Assembly (NCBI GenBank): GCA_963700105.1
Contig: CAVOWL010000003.1
Span: 1-64,000, forward strand
Length of the DNA: 64,000 bases
Source of the DNA: CAVUWL01 sp963700105
Lineage (GTDB): Bacteria > Actinomycetota > Thermoleophilia > Solirubrobacterales > 70-9
Reading direction: 5' to 3'
The position numbers and the translations under genes are program-made. Each line of letters starts with the position of its first letter. Within the stretch, counting starts at the first letter, position 1. The notes beneath the pieces were generated by a model. That model did no database searches and was not told the DNA's origin. It saw only the letters and a list, made by a program, of their open reading frames with translations. This document shows positions 49,695-58,513 of this stretch, one piece after another.

Positions 49695-51459
49695 GAAGGT
49701 GCTGATCGCAAATCGGGGCGAGATTTCGATTCGGGTCGCCCGCACGCTGAAGGAGATGGGGATCGCTTCGGTCGCCGTTTACTCCGAGATCGACCGCGAT
49801 GCACCCCACGTCCGCGAGGCCGATGAGGCCTATCTGATCGGGGCGGCGCTGCCCGCTGAGAGCTATCTGAACATCGCAAAGATCATCGAGACGGCGGTAG
49901 AGGCGGAGGCCGAGGCGATCCATCCCGGCTACGGATTCCTCGCTGAGAACGCCGAATTTGCCCGCGCCTGTGCCGAGGCCGGGGTGGTCTTCATCGGTCC
50001 GCCGCCCGAGGCGATCGAGGCGATGGGTTCAAAGACGCGGGCCCGCGAGATCATGGCCAAGGCCGGGGTTCCGATTGTGCCCGGCGCGACCGAGCCAGCG
50101 CCGGATCTCGAGGCGGCGGGCCGACAGGCCGAGGATGCCGGCTACCCGGTCGCCTGCAAGGCGGCGGGCGGCGGCGGCGGCAAGGGCTTTCGAGTCGCGA
50201 GGAGCGCTGAGGAGCTGGCCGAGGCGTTTGAGGGCGCGGCGCGCGAGGGTGAGAAGTTCTTCTCCGACGATCGCGTCTACATCGAGCGCTACCTCGAGGA
50301 TCCGCGCCACGTCGAGGTCCAGATCCTGGCCGATTCCAAGGGCAACGTGATCCACCTCGGCGAGCGCGATTGCTCGGTGCAGAGACGACACCAGAAGGTG
50401 ATCGAGGAGGCACCGGGTCCGCGGGTAGATGCCCAGATGCGGGAGCGGATCGGCAAGATCGCGACCGAGGCGGCGGCGGCGGTCGGCTACCGCGGCGCCG
50501 GAACGGTCGAGGGTCTTCAGGTGGGCGAGGAGTACTTCTTCCTCGAGATGAACACGCGGGTTCAGGTTGAGCATTGCGTCACGGAGATGGTCAGCGGTGT
50601 CGACATCGTGCGCGAGCAGGTGCGGGTCGCCGCCGGTGAGTCGCTCGCGCTCAGCCAGGATCAGGTCGAGTTGCGCGGGCACGCGATCGAGTGCCGGATC
50701 AATGCCGAGGCGGCCGAGAAGAACTTCGCCCCCGCCCCGGGGACGATCGTCTCCTACCGCGAGCCGGCCGGACCGGGGGTGCGGGTCGACTCCGGCGTCG
50801 GGCCGGGGTCGGAGGTAACGCCAATGTATGACCCGATGGTCGCCAAGCTGATCGTCTGGGACGTCGATCGAGCCCACGCCACGCGGCGAATGCTGCGCGC
50901 GCTCGGAGAGTATGAGATCACCGGCCTGAGGACCCTGATTCCCTTCCACAAGGCGCTGCTCGCCACCCCGCAATGGGAGGCGGGAGAGACCTGTCGCGAC
51001 CTGATGGAGGACCGCGAGTGGCTCAAATCGACGGCCGCGGCGCCGGCGGCCGCGGCGCCGGCGGCGGCCGAGGAGGCGGCGCTGATCAGCCGTGATTACA
51101 GCGTTGAGGTCTCGGGCAAGCACTTTGCGGTGAAGGTGACCGGAGAGGCGCTCGCCGCGAGTGCTGCCCCCGCCGCGGGGGCGCGACCGCCCAAACGCGA
51201 GCGCAAGTCGGACTCAGGCGCCCGAGCTGGCGGGGATTCACTGCCGTCTCCCCTGCAGGGGACGGTGCTGAAGGTAGCGGTCAAAGCGGGTGATCAGGTC
51301 AGCGAGGGAGATCTGATCTGCGTCATCGAGGCGATGAAGATGGAGAACGAGATCACCGCCCATCGCTCTGGAAGGGTCACCGCGGTGAATGTCAGTGAGG
51401 GCCTCGCGGTCTCCAGCGGAGACATCGTCGCGGTGATCGAGGACCCCGAGTCCCACTAG
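49687..51459 (+). CDS. accC: Acyl-CoA carboxylase alpha chain (biotin carboxylase + biotin carrier domain)
   Basis: 590 aa. Biotin carboxylase N-domain ('VLIANRGEISIRVARTLKEM'), ATP-grasp with 'CKAAGGGGGKGFRVARS' (~157-173) and 'FFLEMNTRVQVEHCVTEMV' (~285-303), BC C-domain to ~450, an Ala/Pro linker, and a BCCP domain at the end with biotinyl lysine K551 in 'EAMKMENE'. It carboxylates its own biotin for an acetyl/propionyl-CoA carboxyltransferase; no beta subunit gene is in this window. The actinobacterial AccA3-type fusion is the usual arrangement. Confidence 0.93.
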   Translation: MFEKVLIANRGEISIRVARTLKEMGIASVAVYSEIDRDAPHVREADEAYLIGAALPAESYLNIAKIIETAVEAEAEAIHPGYGFLAENAEFARACAEAGVVFIGPPPEAIEAMGSKTRAREIMAKAGVPIVPGATEPAPDLEAAGRQAEDAGYPVACKAAGGGGGKGFRVARSAEELAEAFEGAAREGEKFFSDDRVYIERYLEDPRHVEVQILADSKGNVIHLGERDCSVQRRHQKVIEEAPGPRVDAQMRERIGKIATEAAAAVGYRGAGTVEGLQVGEEYFFLEMNTRVQVEHCVTEMVSGVDIVREQVRVAAGESLALSQDQVELRGHAIECRINAEAAEKNFAPAPGTIVSYREPAGPGVRVDSGVGPGSEVTPMYDPMVAKLIVWDVDRAHATRRMLRALGEYEITGLRTLIPFHKALLATPQWEAGETCRDLMEDREWLKSTAAAPAAAAPAAAEEAALISRDYSVEVSGKHFAVKVTGEALAASAAPAAGARPPKRERKSDSGARAGGDSLPSPLQGTVLKVAVKAGDQVSEGDLICVIEAMKMENEITAHRSGRVTAVNVSEGLAVSSGDIVAVIEDPESH

Positions 51460-51497
51460 CCCGATCGCCGGCGATTTCTCGCCACTCGCTGACGGGT

Positions 51498-52181
51498 TCA
51501 GCCGGCGCCGAGTTTTTTTGCTGCCTCGCGAAGGTTCTTGACGGTGGCGCTGGGCGCTTTGCGGCCGTCGAGTTTCTCATCGTGTCGGTTGACCCAGATC
51601 ACGGGCACGTTCATTTTCAGCAGCGGGGCGACGTCGTTGGTGTAGTTGGAGCCGATGTGCAGCCACCCTTTCTTCCCGCCGATCCGCCTCGCGCACTCTT
51701 TGAAGTGAACCGGGTCGGGCTTGTAGCTGCGGACCTGCTGGGCGGTGACGACGAGGTCGAGTTCGGTGCGCAGGTGACGGCGCGAGATTCCCAGCAGTTT
51801 GTCATCGACGTTGGAGATAATTCCGACCTCGAACTTCTTGCCGAGTCGATCCATCGCGGCATTGGCCTCTCGGAACGGGAGCCAGTAGGCGACGCTGTTG
51901 GGCAAGAACTGGGCTCGGGAAGGCTCGATCTCCCAGCCGAGCTCAGCCGCCACCTTGACGATGGCGCGGCGCAAAACCTCGGCGTAGAGCTCGTAGGAGC
52001 CCGCCATGATCTCGGCCTGAACCTCCATGAAGCGAGCCAGAAAGGGCCCTTCATCGAAGCTGAAGCCGTCCTTATCTGCCTCTTTCTTACAGGCCTCGAG
52101 GATTCCTCGCTCCCAATCGATCAGGGTGCCGTAGCAGTCGGTGGTCACCCATTTGATCGCTTTGAGAGAGGGAAGGGGCAT
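51498..52181 (-). CDS. HAD-superfamily hydrolase, haloacid-dehalogenase type II-like
   Basis: 227 aa. HAD motifs: nucleophile Asp in 'WVTTDCYGTLIDWE' (~15), motif II Ser in 'VGIISNVDDKLLG' (~120), Lys in 'RSYKPDPVHFKE' (~150) and 'LHIGSNYTNDVAPL' (~172, acidic motif). The cap placement and 'DCYGTL' resemble L-2-haloacid dehalogenase/phosphatase members. Substrate unknown. It lies convergent with the carboxylase gene and divergent from sucC. Confidence 0.8.
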   Translation of the reverse strand: MPLPSLKAIKWVTTDCYGTLIDWERGILEACKKEADKDGFSFDEGPFLARFMEVQAEIMAGSYELYAEVLRRAIVKVAAELGWEIEPSRAQFLPNSVAYWLPFREANAAMDRLGKKFEVGIISNVDDKLLGISRRHLRTELDLVVTAQQVRSYKPDPVHFKECARRIGGKKGWLHIGSNYTNDVAPLLKMNVPVIWVNRHDEKLDGRKAPSATVKNLREAAKKLGAG

Positions 52182-52310
52182 TTAGATTGCGCGCTCAGCG
52201 GCGGAGCCCTGCTGGATGGCGATTGCGAAGCTGGTCTGGATCGGGCCCACGGGAGCCGCGGCATTATGGCAAGCGCCCCCGGCTCGGGGCTTCTCCCTTC
52301 CGATCTCGGA

Positions 52311-52316
52311 TAGTCT
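52311..52316 (+). promoter_or_regulatory. -10-like element upstream of sucC
   Basis: TAGTCT in the context GGATAGTCT lies 27 nt before ATG 52344, leaving a leader of about 20 nt. No clear -35. Confidence 0.3.
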
Positions 52317-52343
52317 GCCGCGCGCGTCAGGCGGCGCCTCACC

Positions 52344-53507
52344 ATGGACCTCCTCGAGTACCAGGGCAAGCAGCTATTCGCAAAGCACGGCGTCGCCGTG
52401 CCCAGCGGCGAGGTTGCCACCAGCGTCGATCAGGCCGTCGCGGCCGCCGATCGGATCGGCTATCCGTGTGCGATCAAGGCGCAGGTGCTGATCGGCGGCC
52501 GGGGTAAGGCTGGGGGGATCAAGATCGCGCAGAACGCCGAGCAGGCCCGAGCCCACGCCGAGGCGATCCTCGGCATGGATATCCGCGGACCCCACGGCGA
52601 GGGCCCGTTCAGGGTCGATCAGGTCTGGATCGAGGCGGGATCTGAGATCGCCGCCGAGTACTACGCCTCGGTGATTCTCGACCGGGGCGAGAAAAAACTG
52701 CTGGCGATGTTTTCAACCAAGGGTGGGATGGAGATCGAGGCAGTTGCCTCCGAGGATCCCGAGGCGCTGATCAAACGCCATATCGACCCGACCCGCGCCT
52801 TCGATACCGCCGCCGCCCTGCCGATCGTCGAAGCGGGGGGACCGGATTCAGATGTGGCGGAGGCGGTCGCCGAAGTGCTTGTCCGGCTGGCCGAGGTGGC
52901 GCGCGCTGAGGACGCCACCCTGATCGAGGTAAACCCGCTGATCGTCACCAATCAGCGCCAGGTGGTGGCGCTCGATGCCAAGGTGACCCTCGATAACAAT
53001 TCGCTCTTTCGCCATCAGGACCTGGCCGAGATCGCCGATCTCAGCGAGGACCCACAGGAGGCGATGGCAAAGGCGAAGGGCCTTACCTACGTGAAGCTTG
53101 ACGGCAACGTCGGCATCCTCGCCAACGGTGCCGGGCTCTGTATGTCGACGCTGGACGTCGTCGCTCAGGCAGGCGGCGCACCGGCCAATTTTCTCGACGC
53201 CGGTGGCGGATCGAAAGCCGAGGCGATCGTCGACGCGCTGACGGTAATCAGCTCCGATCAGAAGGTGACGGCGATCCTCTTCAACATCTTTGGTGGCATC
53301 ACCCGCTGCGATGAGATCGCCAAGGGAATCGTCACCGCCTCAGGTCAGATCGAGCTGGGGGTGCCGCTGGTGGTGCGCCTCGACGGCACCAACTCCGAGC
53401 AGGGTTTGAAGATCCTGGCCGAGGCAAATCTCTCAAACCTGGATCAGGAGAAGACGATGCTGGCGGCGGCGCGGCGCGTGGTTGAGCTTGCGGGTGGTGG
53501 CCGATGA
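52344..53507 (+). CDS. sucC: Succinyl-CoA synthetase beta subunit
   Basis: 387 aa. Starts 'MDLLEYQGKQLFAKHGVAVP' like all SucC. ATP-grasp domain with 'AIKAQVLIGGRGKAGGIKIA' (~43-62), 'EVNPLIVT', and the C-terminal CoA-ligase part with 'NIFGGITRCDEIAKGI' (~312-327). With SucD it interconverts succinyl-CoA + ADP/GDP + Pi and succinate + NTP + CoA in the TCA cycle. Its stop overlaps the sucD start (ATGA). Confidence 0.96.
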   Translation: MDLLEYQGKQLFAKHGVAVPSGEVATSVDQAVAAADRIGYPCAIKAQVLIGGRGKAGGIKIAQNAEQARAHAEAILGMDIRGPHGEGPFRVDQVWIEAGSEIAAEYYASVILDRGEKKLLAMFSTKGGMEIEAVASEDPEALIKRHIDPTRAFDTAAALPIVEAGGPDSDVAEAVAEVLVRLAEVARAEDATLIEVNPLIVTNQRQVVALDAKVTLDNNSLFRHQDLAEIADLSEDPQEAMAKAKGLTYVKLDGNVGILANGAGLCMSTLDVVAQAGGAPANFLDAGGGSKAEAIVDALTVISSDQKVTAILFNIFGGITRCDEIAKGIVTASGQIELGVPLVVRLDGTNSEQGLKILAEANLSNLDQEKTMLAAARRVVELAGGGR

Positions 53508-54385
53508 GCATCATCGTGGGCGAGGAAACCAAGTTGGTCGTCTCGGGGCTGACCGGTCGCGAGGGCTCCTTCCACGGTCTGCGAAACCGTGATTACGGAA
53601 CCGATCTGGTCGCCGGCGTAACTCCCGGCAAGGGCGGACAGGATGTCGAGGGGGTGCCCGTATTTGACTCGATCAAAGAATCCGTCACCGAGGCCGGCGC
53701 CAACACATCGATGATCTTTGTCCCCGCTCGCTTCGCCGCCGCGGCGATCGATGAGGCGATTGAGGCCGGAGTTGAGACCGTGATCGCAATCACCGAGGGA
53801 ATCCCCGTCTTGGACATGCTCGACACCTACTGGAAGGCCAAGCAGGCCGGAGTCAGGCTGATCGGGCCCAATTGCCCAGGCGTGCTCTCGCCGGGAAAGG
53901 CCAACGTCGGGATCATCCCCGCGCAGTTCTTTGCCCAGGGCAAGATCGGGGTCGTTTCCAAGTCGGGCACGCTCACGTATCAGATTGGAAATGAGCTCAA
54001 ACAGGCCGGTGCCGGTAACTCCTCGATCGTCGGGATCGGTGGCGATCCAATCATCGGTTCGGATTTCATCGACATCCTGACCATGTTTGAGGCCGACCCC
54101 GAGACAGAGCTGATCGTCTTGGTGGGAGAGATCGGCGGCGATGCCGAGGAGCGCGCGGCGGAGTTCATAGCGGCGGAGATCACGAAGCCGGTGGTCGCCT
54201 ACATTGCTGGTTTCACCGCCCCGCCGGGCAAGCAGATGGGACACGCTGGGGCGATCATCTCGGGCTCTTCGGGAACGGCGCAGGCCAAGCTGGAGGCCCT
54301 TGAGGCCAAAGGGGTGCGGGTTGGAAAGAGTCCAACCGAGGCTGCAGAGATCGCCGTTGCTACGCTCAGCGGCAATGCCATCTGA
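53504..54385 (+). CDS. sucD: Succinyl-CoA synthetase alpha subunit
   Basis: 293 aa. CoA-binding N-domain ('KLVVSGLTGREGSFHGL'), 'VSKSGTLTYQIGNELK' and the phosphohistidine loop 'PPGKQMGHAGAIISG' (~237-251). Partner of SucC, with a 4-nt overlap. Its 3' end overlaps the next aminotransferase gene by 11 nt, so three genes appear translationally linked. Confidence 0.96.
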   Translation: MSIIVGEETKLVVSGLTGREGSFHGLRNRDYGTDLVAGVTPGKGGQDVEGVPVFDSIKESVTEAGANTSMIFVPARFAAAAIDEAIEAGVETVIAITEGIPVLDMLDTYWKAKQAGVRLIGPNCPGVLSPGKANVGIIPAQFFAQGKIGVVSKSGTLTYQIGNELKQAGAGNSSIVGIGGDPIIGSDFIDILTMFEADPETELIVLVGEIGGDAEERAAEFIAAEITKPVVAYIAGFTAPPGKQMGHAGAIISGSSGTAQAKLEALEAKGVRVGKSPTEAAEIAVATLSGNAI

Positions 54386-55478
54386 ACTGATTTCCTTCGC
54401 CCGCGGGGCTCCCAGCGCAGACATCCTGCCACGCCAGGTGGTTCGCGATGCCGCCGCCGCGGCGCTCGGCGAGGACTGGGAAAGGGCGCTCTCCTATGGA
54501 ACCGGCAGCGGGCACCCCGGCCTCTGCGCCTGGATCGCCGCTCGTCACGGCGGCCTCGACCCCGACCAGGTGATGATCACAAACGGATCGCTGGAGGCAG
54601 CGGCGATGCTGTTTGAGCATTTCCTGCAGGCCGGTGACAGGGTGGTGGTCGAGCAGCCAAGCTATGACCGCACCCTGCTCTTGCTGGCGCGGCTTGGGGT
54701 TGAGCTGGTGGGGGTGCCGACCGAGTCCGATGGCATCGACATCGGGGCGCTGGAAACGGCCCTCGCCGCGGGGCCGGTCAAGTTGGCCCACCTGATACCC
54801 AACTTCCACAACCCCGCCGGCTGCACGCTCTCCATCCAAAAGCGGGAGCGCCTGGTCGAGCTCGCCGCCGAGCACGGGTTTTGGATCTTCGAGGACGATC
54901 CCTACCGCGAGCTCCCCTTCGAGGGCGACGCGCCCGAGACGATGCTCTCGATCGATCGCGGCGGTCGAGTTCTGCACGCCTCCTCATTTTCAAAGACGGT
55001 CAGCCCGGGCGTCCGGGTCGGCTACTTGGCTGGGCCGGCGGCCGAGATCGCGGCGCTCGCCAAAAAGGCGAACGAGACCTACATCTCGCCCAATATGTTG
55101 GCCGAGGCAATCGTTTTGGAGCTCTGTGAGTCAGGCGCTTTGGATCGCAACATCGAGTTCGTAAAGGGGGCGCTGAGGGAACGCCGCGACGCGCTGGTGG
55201 CCGCCCTGGGTGAACAGCTTCCTGAGGCGCGGTTCGTCGTTCCCGGCGGCGGTTACTTCCTCTGGTTGGAATTGGCCGAGGACGCCGACACGGTGGCGCT
55301 GCTCGTGGAGGCCAAGCGCCAGGGTGTCTCCTTTGTCGCCGGCCCCGATTTCATGCTTGCCGGTGGACAAAGCGCTCTGCGGCTCTCCTTCGCGCCCGTC
55401 TCGGTCGATCAGATCGGCGAGGGTGTCGCTCGGATGGCGCGCTCGCTGGATCACCTCCGCGCCGCCTCTCCCGCCTAG
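54375..55478 (+). CDS. Class I/II PLP aminotransferase (ARO8/LysN-like)
   Basis: 367 aa. Fold type I aminotransferase: 'YGTGSGHPGLCAWIAARHG' (~40-58), 'TNGSLEAAAMLFEHFL', 'IPNFHNPAGCTLS' (~140), 'IFEDDPYRELPFEG' and the PLP-lysine segment 'HASSFSKTVSPGVRVGYLAG' (~199-218). Members include 2-aminoadipate, aromatic and broad-range aminotransferases; the substrate is open. ATG 54375 lies inside the last codons of sucD (11-nt overlap), an unusual link to a TCA enzyme; possibly it supplies or drains 2-oxoglutarate (inference). A longer in-frame start would overlap sucD much more. Confidence 0.85.
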   Translation: MPSELISFARGAPSADILPRQVVRDAAAAALGEDWERALSYGTGSGHPGLCAWIAARHGGLDPDQVMITNGSLEAAAMLFEHFLQAGDRVVVEQPSYDRTLLLLARLGVELVGVPTESDGIDIGALETALAAGPVKLAHLIPNFHNPAGCTLSIQKRERLVELAAEHGFWIFEDDPYRELPFEGDAPETMLSIDRGGRVLHASSFSKTVSPGVRVGYLAGPAAEIAALAKKANETYISPNMLAEAIVLELCESGALDRNIEFVKGALRERRDALVAALGEQLPEARFVVPGGGYFLWLELAEDADTVALLVEAKRQGVSFVAGPDFMLAGGQSALRLSFAPVSVDQIGEGVARMARSLDHLRAASPA

Positions 55479-55810
55479 AAAGCGCGCTGAGGGGCCGCGT
55501 TCCGGGGCGGTGCAGGGCCCGCTCGGGCCGAGGCGCCGTGCGGGGAGCTGACCGTCGTTAGGAGCATCGCGCCAGCAAGCTCGGCGGGCGGTGGCGCGCC
55601 GTGGGATCCATTCCGCACACCCGCTATTGGCGCCGGCCCGAAGCGCCGCCGCGACGGTCGCCATTTCGGCAGAGGGTAAACGCGGTGATGGCGACGGCCG
55701 AGTCGCAGGAGGACGGTGGGCAAACCAACCTCGGCACCGACCCCTCGCTGCCTGGCGCCTGCGGCGTCGAGCGCTCGAGATTCGCCACCCTCGCGAGCCC
55801 AGCAGCTCCC
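55479..55810. other. 332-bp convergent intergenic region
   Basis: Between the aminotransferase and the convergent DtxR-type gene. I see no gene, tRNA or T-tailed terminator; open frames here lack start signals. Confidence 0.5.
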
Positions 55811-56524
55811 TCAGCGCCCGTAGCGCTCGCTGGAGAGGACCAGATGCTCGGGGATCGCGGCGCGCGGCGGCGGGGCCGGATCGGCCCGCACCGAGACGGT
55901 CTCGGCGACGCTTCGAGAGACGCGGTGAGATCCGATCGCCGAGACGATGGTGACGCCCTGCGGATCTGAGTCTCCGAGCCTTCCTTCCAGCCCCGGATGC
56001 AGCCCCGCCTGCTTGAGGTAGTGCAGGAGGTCCTCGGCCTCATTCTCAAAGCGCAGGACGCAGACCTCGGCACCAACCTGCACGTCGGCGAGCAGGGAGC
56101 CCTGCTCTCGGGCGCCCTCGATGATCGGATGACCGTGTGGACAGGTCTTCGCGTCGCCGATCGCAGCCAGCATTCTCTCCTCCAAAACCGGCGACATCGC
56201 GTGCTCGATTCGCTCGGCCTCCTCGTGCACCTCGTCCCAGGGAATGCCGAGGACGTCGGTCAAAAAACGCTCGATCATCCGGTGGCGGCGCACGATGTGG
56301 CTTGCGTGCTGGCGTCCGGAGGCGCTGAATTGCAACGATTTATCAGCGCTGCGCTCAACGTAGCCGTCGTCAAGAAGGCGGCCGATCATCTCGTGAACCG
56401 TCGGCGGTGAGAGCTGCATCGCGCGCGCAATATTGGCCCCGGTCATCGGCAGCCCCGCCTCCTCCAGCCAGAACATGATCTCCAGGTACTCCTGCTCGGC
56501 AACCGTCGCGCTCTCCTGCGACAC
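55811..56524 (-). CDS. DtxR/IdeR-family metal-dependent repressor
   Basis: 237 aa, the length of full DtxR proteins. Winged HTH ~5-65 ('PMTGANIARAMQLSPPTVHEM'), dimerisation/metal domain with 'HRMIERFLTDVLGIPWDEVH' and 'AERIEHAMSP' then 'DAKTCPHGHPI' (the Cys-x-x-Glu/His metal-site region), and an FeoA/SH3-like C-terminal domain ~150-225. GTG start has AAGGAGGAG 6-8 nt upstream. It is divergent from an FTR1-type iron permease whose upstream region has a DtxR-box, so it likely represses that gene with Fe(II); Mn control is an alternative. Confidence 0.9.
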   Translation of the reverse strand: MSQESATVAEQEYLEIMFWLEEAGLPMTGANIARAMQLSPPTVHEMIGRLLDDGYVERSADKSLQFSASGRQHASHIVRRHRMIERFLTDVLGIPWDEVHEEAERIEHAMSPVLEERMLAAIGDAKTCPHGHPIIEGAREQGSLLADVQVGAEVCVLRFENEAEDLLHYLKQAGLHPGLEGRLGDSDPQGVTIVSAIGSHRVSRSVAETVSVRADPAPPPRAAIPEHLVLSSERYGR

Positions 56525-56612
56525 GGGGGCTCCTCCTTGGCTCCGGATTGGACTTCGATACTAGACGGTCACCTCGCCAACCCCGGCCTATCGAGCGCCG
56601 CTCCGAGCCAGA

Positions 56613-56631
56613 TTAGGGTAGCCTAACTTCT
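56613..56631 (+). promoter_or_regulatory. DtxR/IdeR-box upstream of the iron permease
   Basis: TTAGGGTAGCCTAACTTCT matches 15 of 19 positions of the actinobacterial iron-box TWAGGTWAGSCTWACCTWA and contains the inverted repeat TTAGG/CCTAA. It ends 2 bp before ATG 56633 and overlaps possible -10 hexamers, so bound repressor would block transcription start. Confidence 0.65.
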
Positions 56632-56632
56632 G

Positions 56633-57670
56633 ATGACGGTGCTGATGCGATCGCTCTCGCGCCGCTGGCCCTTCTACCTCACCGGGTTCGGCGCCGCCCT
56701 GCTCCTTTGGAGCGCGCTGAGCGCATCCGGCGGGGTGCCCGATCCTACCGCCTCAAGCGCCCACCTAAGCCACGGTGCGGTGATCGTCGACAGCGGCCTG
56801 CTCGTCTTTCGCGAGGGCCTCGAGACGATCCTGGTGCTGGCGGCGATTACGGCCAGCATGCTGGGCGCCAATGCGGTCTACCGCAAACCGGTTGCCGCCG
56901 GGGCGGGGAGCGGCTTCCTCGCCACCCTGGCGACCTGGTTCGTCGCGATCTGGGTGATCGGGATGCTGGGTGGCGATGGCCTTGCGATCCAGGCTGCGAC
57001 CGGACTGCTGGCCGTCGTCGTGCTCTTGGTCGTGATGAACTGGTTCTTTCATCGCGTCTACTGGACCGGTTGGATTGCCAACCACCACCGTCGCCGCCGC
57101 CGGCTCCTGGACCGCGCTGGCGTTGACCCGCTGCGGGCGACGATGCTCGGCCTGATCCTGCTCGGCTTTACCTCGGTCTATCGCGAGGGCTTTGAGGTTG
57201 TCCTCTTCCTGCAGAACCTGCGGCTCGCCTACGGCGCCACCACCGTGCTGGAGGGCGCGGCGCTCGGGCTCGGGCTGACCCTCGCGGTTGGGACACTCAC
57301 CTTCCTCGCCCATCACCGCCTCCACTACAAGCGGATGCTTGTAGTGACCGGGGTCCTACTGGGGATAGTGCTGATCGTGATGGTCGGTGAGAGCGTTCAG
57401 GAGATGCAGCTCGCCGGCTGGCTGCCGACGACCGCGGTGCCGCTCGCGATCCCCGGTTGGGTCGGCCTGTGGTTTGCGATCTTTCCAACCGTTGAGGGAC
57501 TCCTCGCCCAGGCCCTGGCGGCGGCCGTCGTGCTCGGCTCCTATTTCGGCGCCGAGTACGTAAGGGTCCGCCGTCCCCGGGCCCGTGGAGAGTCGCCGGC
57601 GCGACGGGGCGAGCTTCCCTCGCGCCCGGCGGGCAGCGGGGCCGAGTTGCCCGTCCTCTCGTTGCGCTGA
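56633..57670 (+). CDS. efeU: FTR1-family iron permease (EfeU-like)
   Basis: A 345-aa integral membrane protein with about seven hydrophobic segments and the two FTR1 iron-binding motifs, REGLE at 60-64 ('GLLVFREGLETILVL') and REGFE at 184-188 ('SVYREGFEVVLFL'). It should import ferric or ferrous iron across the membrane. No EfeO or EfeB gene lies beside it. ATG 56633 is next to a DtxR-box; ATG 56645 would also fit. The C-terminal ~35 residues are Arg/Pro-rich and cytoplasmic-like. Divergent from the DtxR-type gene. Confidence 0.9.
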   Translation: MTVLMRSLSRRWPFYLTGFGAALLLWSALSASGGVPDPTASSAHLSHGAVIVDSGLLVFREGLETILVLAAITASMLGANAVYRKPVAAGAGSGFLATLATWFVAIWVIGMLGGDGLAIQAATGLLAVVVLLVVMNWFFHRVYWTGWIANHHRRRRRLLDRAGVDPLRATMLGLILLGFTSVYREGFEVVLFLQNLRLAYGATTVLEGAALGLGLTLAVGTLTFLAHHRLHYKRMLVVTGVLLGIVLIVMVGESVQEMQLAGWLPTTAVPLAIPGWVGLWFAIFPTVEGLLAQALAAAVVLGSYFGAEYVRVRRPRARGESPARRGELPSRPAGSGAELPVLSLR

Positions 57671-57679
57671 TCGCGGCGC

Positions 57680-58489
57680 TCAGGAGCGATCCATCAGGGT
57701 CGAGACGATGGCCTCATAGAAGCCCTCGCCCATGCGCCCCTCGGTGACGGTGGCGTTGCGCCAAGCCGGCAGGGCTGCGCGCAGCCCCGGGTCGCGCTCG
57801 GGGCCGTTTGCCACGACGAAGAAGCGATCCACGGCGCCCGCGACCTCGAGGTCCTCGATCGAGTCGCCAACCGCGATGCACTCCGATTGACCGTAACCGC
57901 GGGCGCGGGCGTGGGCGGCTACGGCGGCGGCCTTGCTGACCCCGCGGGGAACGAGGTGGTAGGCGTGGGTCGTCTCAATCCCAGGCATCGCGGCGTTGAT
58001 CGCTCCGTTATCGAGCAGCCTCACATCCGAGGCGCCGCTTTCGCCGAGCAGCCGGTTTGCCTCGGCCACGTCCACGGCGCCGCGGAAGAGGTGGGAGTAC
58101 TCGCGCTCGCGGTGCCATGGGATGTGGTATTCGAGCCGCCCCTTGAAGTGCTCGAAGAGGAGCTCCGGCAGGCCGCGGTCCTCCATCTGCTCAAAGATCG
58201 TGCGGCCAGCGCTCGGCGCCAGCTCGCCGAGGACGGTTGTCTCGGCGCCGATCACAAAGGCGCAGCCCGCCTCATAGATATAGGAGTCCTGTCCCATCAA
58301 GCGGGCGTCCTCCAGGACTTGGGCCTGGCGGCGCCCCGACATCACGACGACCTCCACCCCGGCCCGATGGCTTGCCTCAAGGGCTCGCGCTTGGATCATC
58401 GAGAAGCGCCCCTCGGAGTCGCGAAACAGTGAGCCTCCCGCGCCGAGGAGCGTTCCATCGAGGTCGGTGTAGACGCACTTCAGGGCCAT
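57680..58489 (-). CDS. HAD-superfamily phosphatase, class IIB (Cof/MPGP-like)
   Basis: 269 aa. Motif I 'CVYTDLDGTLLGAGG' at the N-terminus, motif II 'VVVMSGRRQAQV' (~47), a large C2B-type cap (~85-180), Lys in 'GVSKAAAVAAH' (~186) and 'CIAVGDSIEDLEVAG' (~207). Similar proteins dephosphorylate sugar phosphates or mannosyl-3-phosphoglycerate; substrate unassigned. Convergent with efeU and divergent from folP, with which it shares a short promoter region (TACGGTA read both ways). Confidence 0.82.
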   Translation of the reverse strand: MALKCVYTDLDGTLLGAGGSLFRDSEGRFSMIQARALEASHRAGVEVVVMSGRRQAQVLEDARLMGQDSYIYEAGCAFVIGAETTVLGELAPSAGRTIFEQMEDRGLPELLFEHFKGRLEYHIPWHREREYSHLFRGAVDVAEANRLLGESGASDVRLLDNGAINAAMPGIETTHAYHLVPRGVSKAAAVAAHARARGYGQSECIAVGDSIEDLEVAGAVDRFFVVANGPERDPGLRAALPAWRNATVTEGRMGEGFYEAIVSTLMDRS

Positions 58490-58500
58490 CGCGCGGTCGC

Positions 58501-58506
58501 TACGGT
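58501..58506 (+). promoter_or_regulatory. -10 element of folP, back-to-back with the HAD gene's
   Basis: TACGGT ends 7 nt before ATG 58514 (leaderless type). The overlapping minus-strand TACCGT (58502-58507) lies 12 nt before the HAD gene's ATG at 58489, so one 7-bp block may serve both directions. Confidence 0.4.
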
Positions 58507-58513
58507 AGCCGAC

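Noticed and set aside
51030..51075. GCGGCGCCGGCGGCC-type repeats in the carboxylase gene
   Set aside because: Simple Ala/Pro linker between biotin carboxylase and carrier domains, normal for the family.
55591..55969. Plus-strand frames between the aminotransferase and the DtxR gene
   Set aside because: Arg/Pro-rich shadow-like sequence, largely antisense to the DtxR gene, no start signals.
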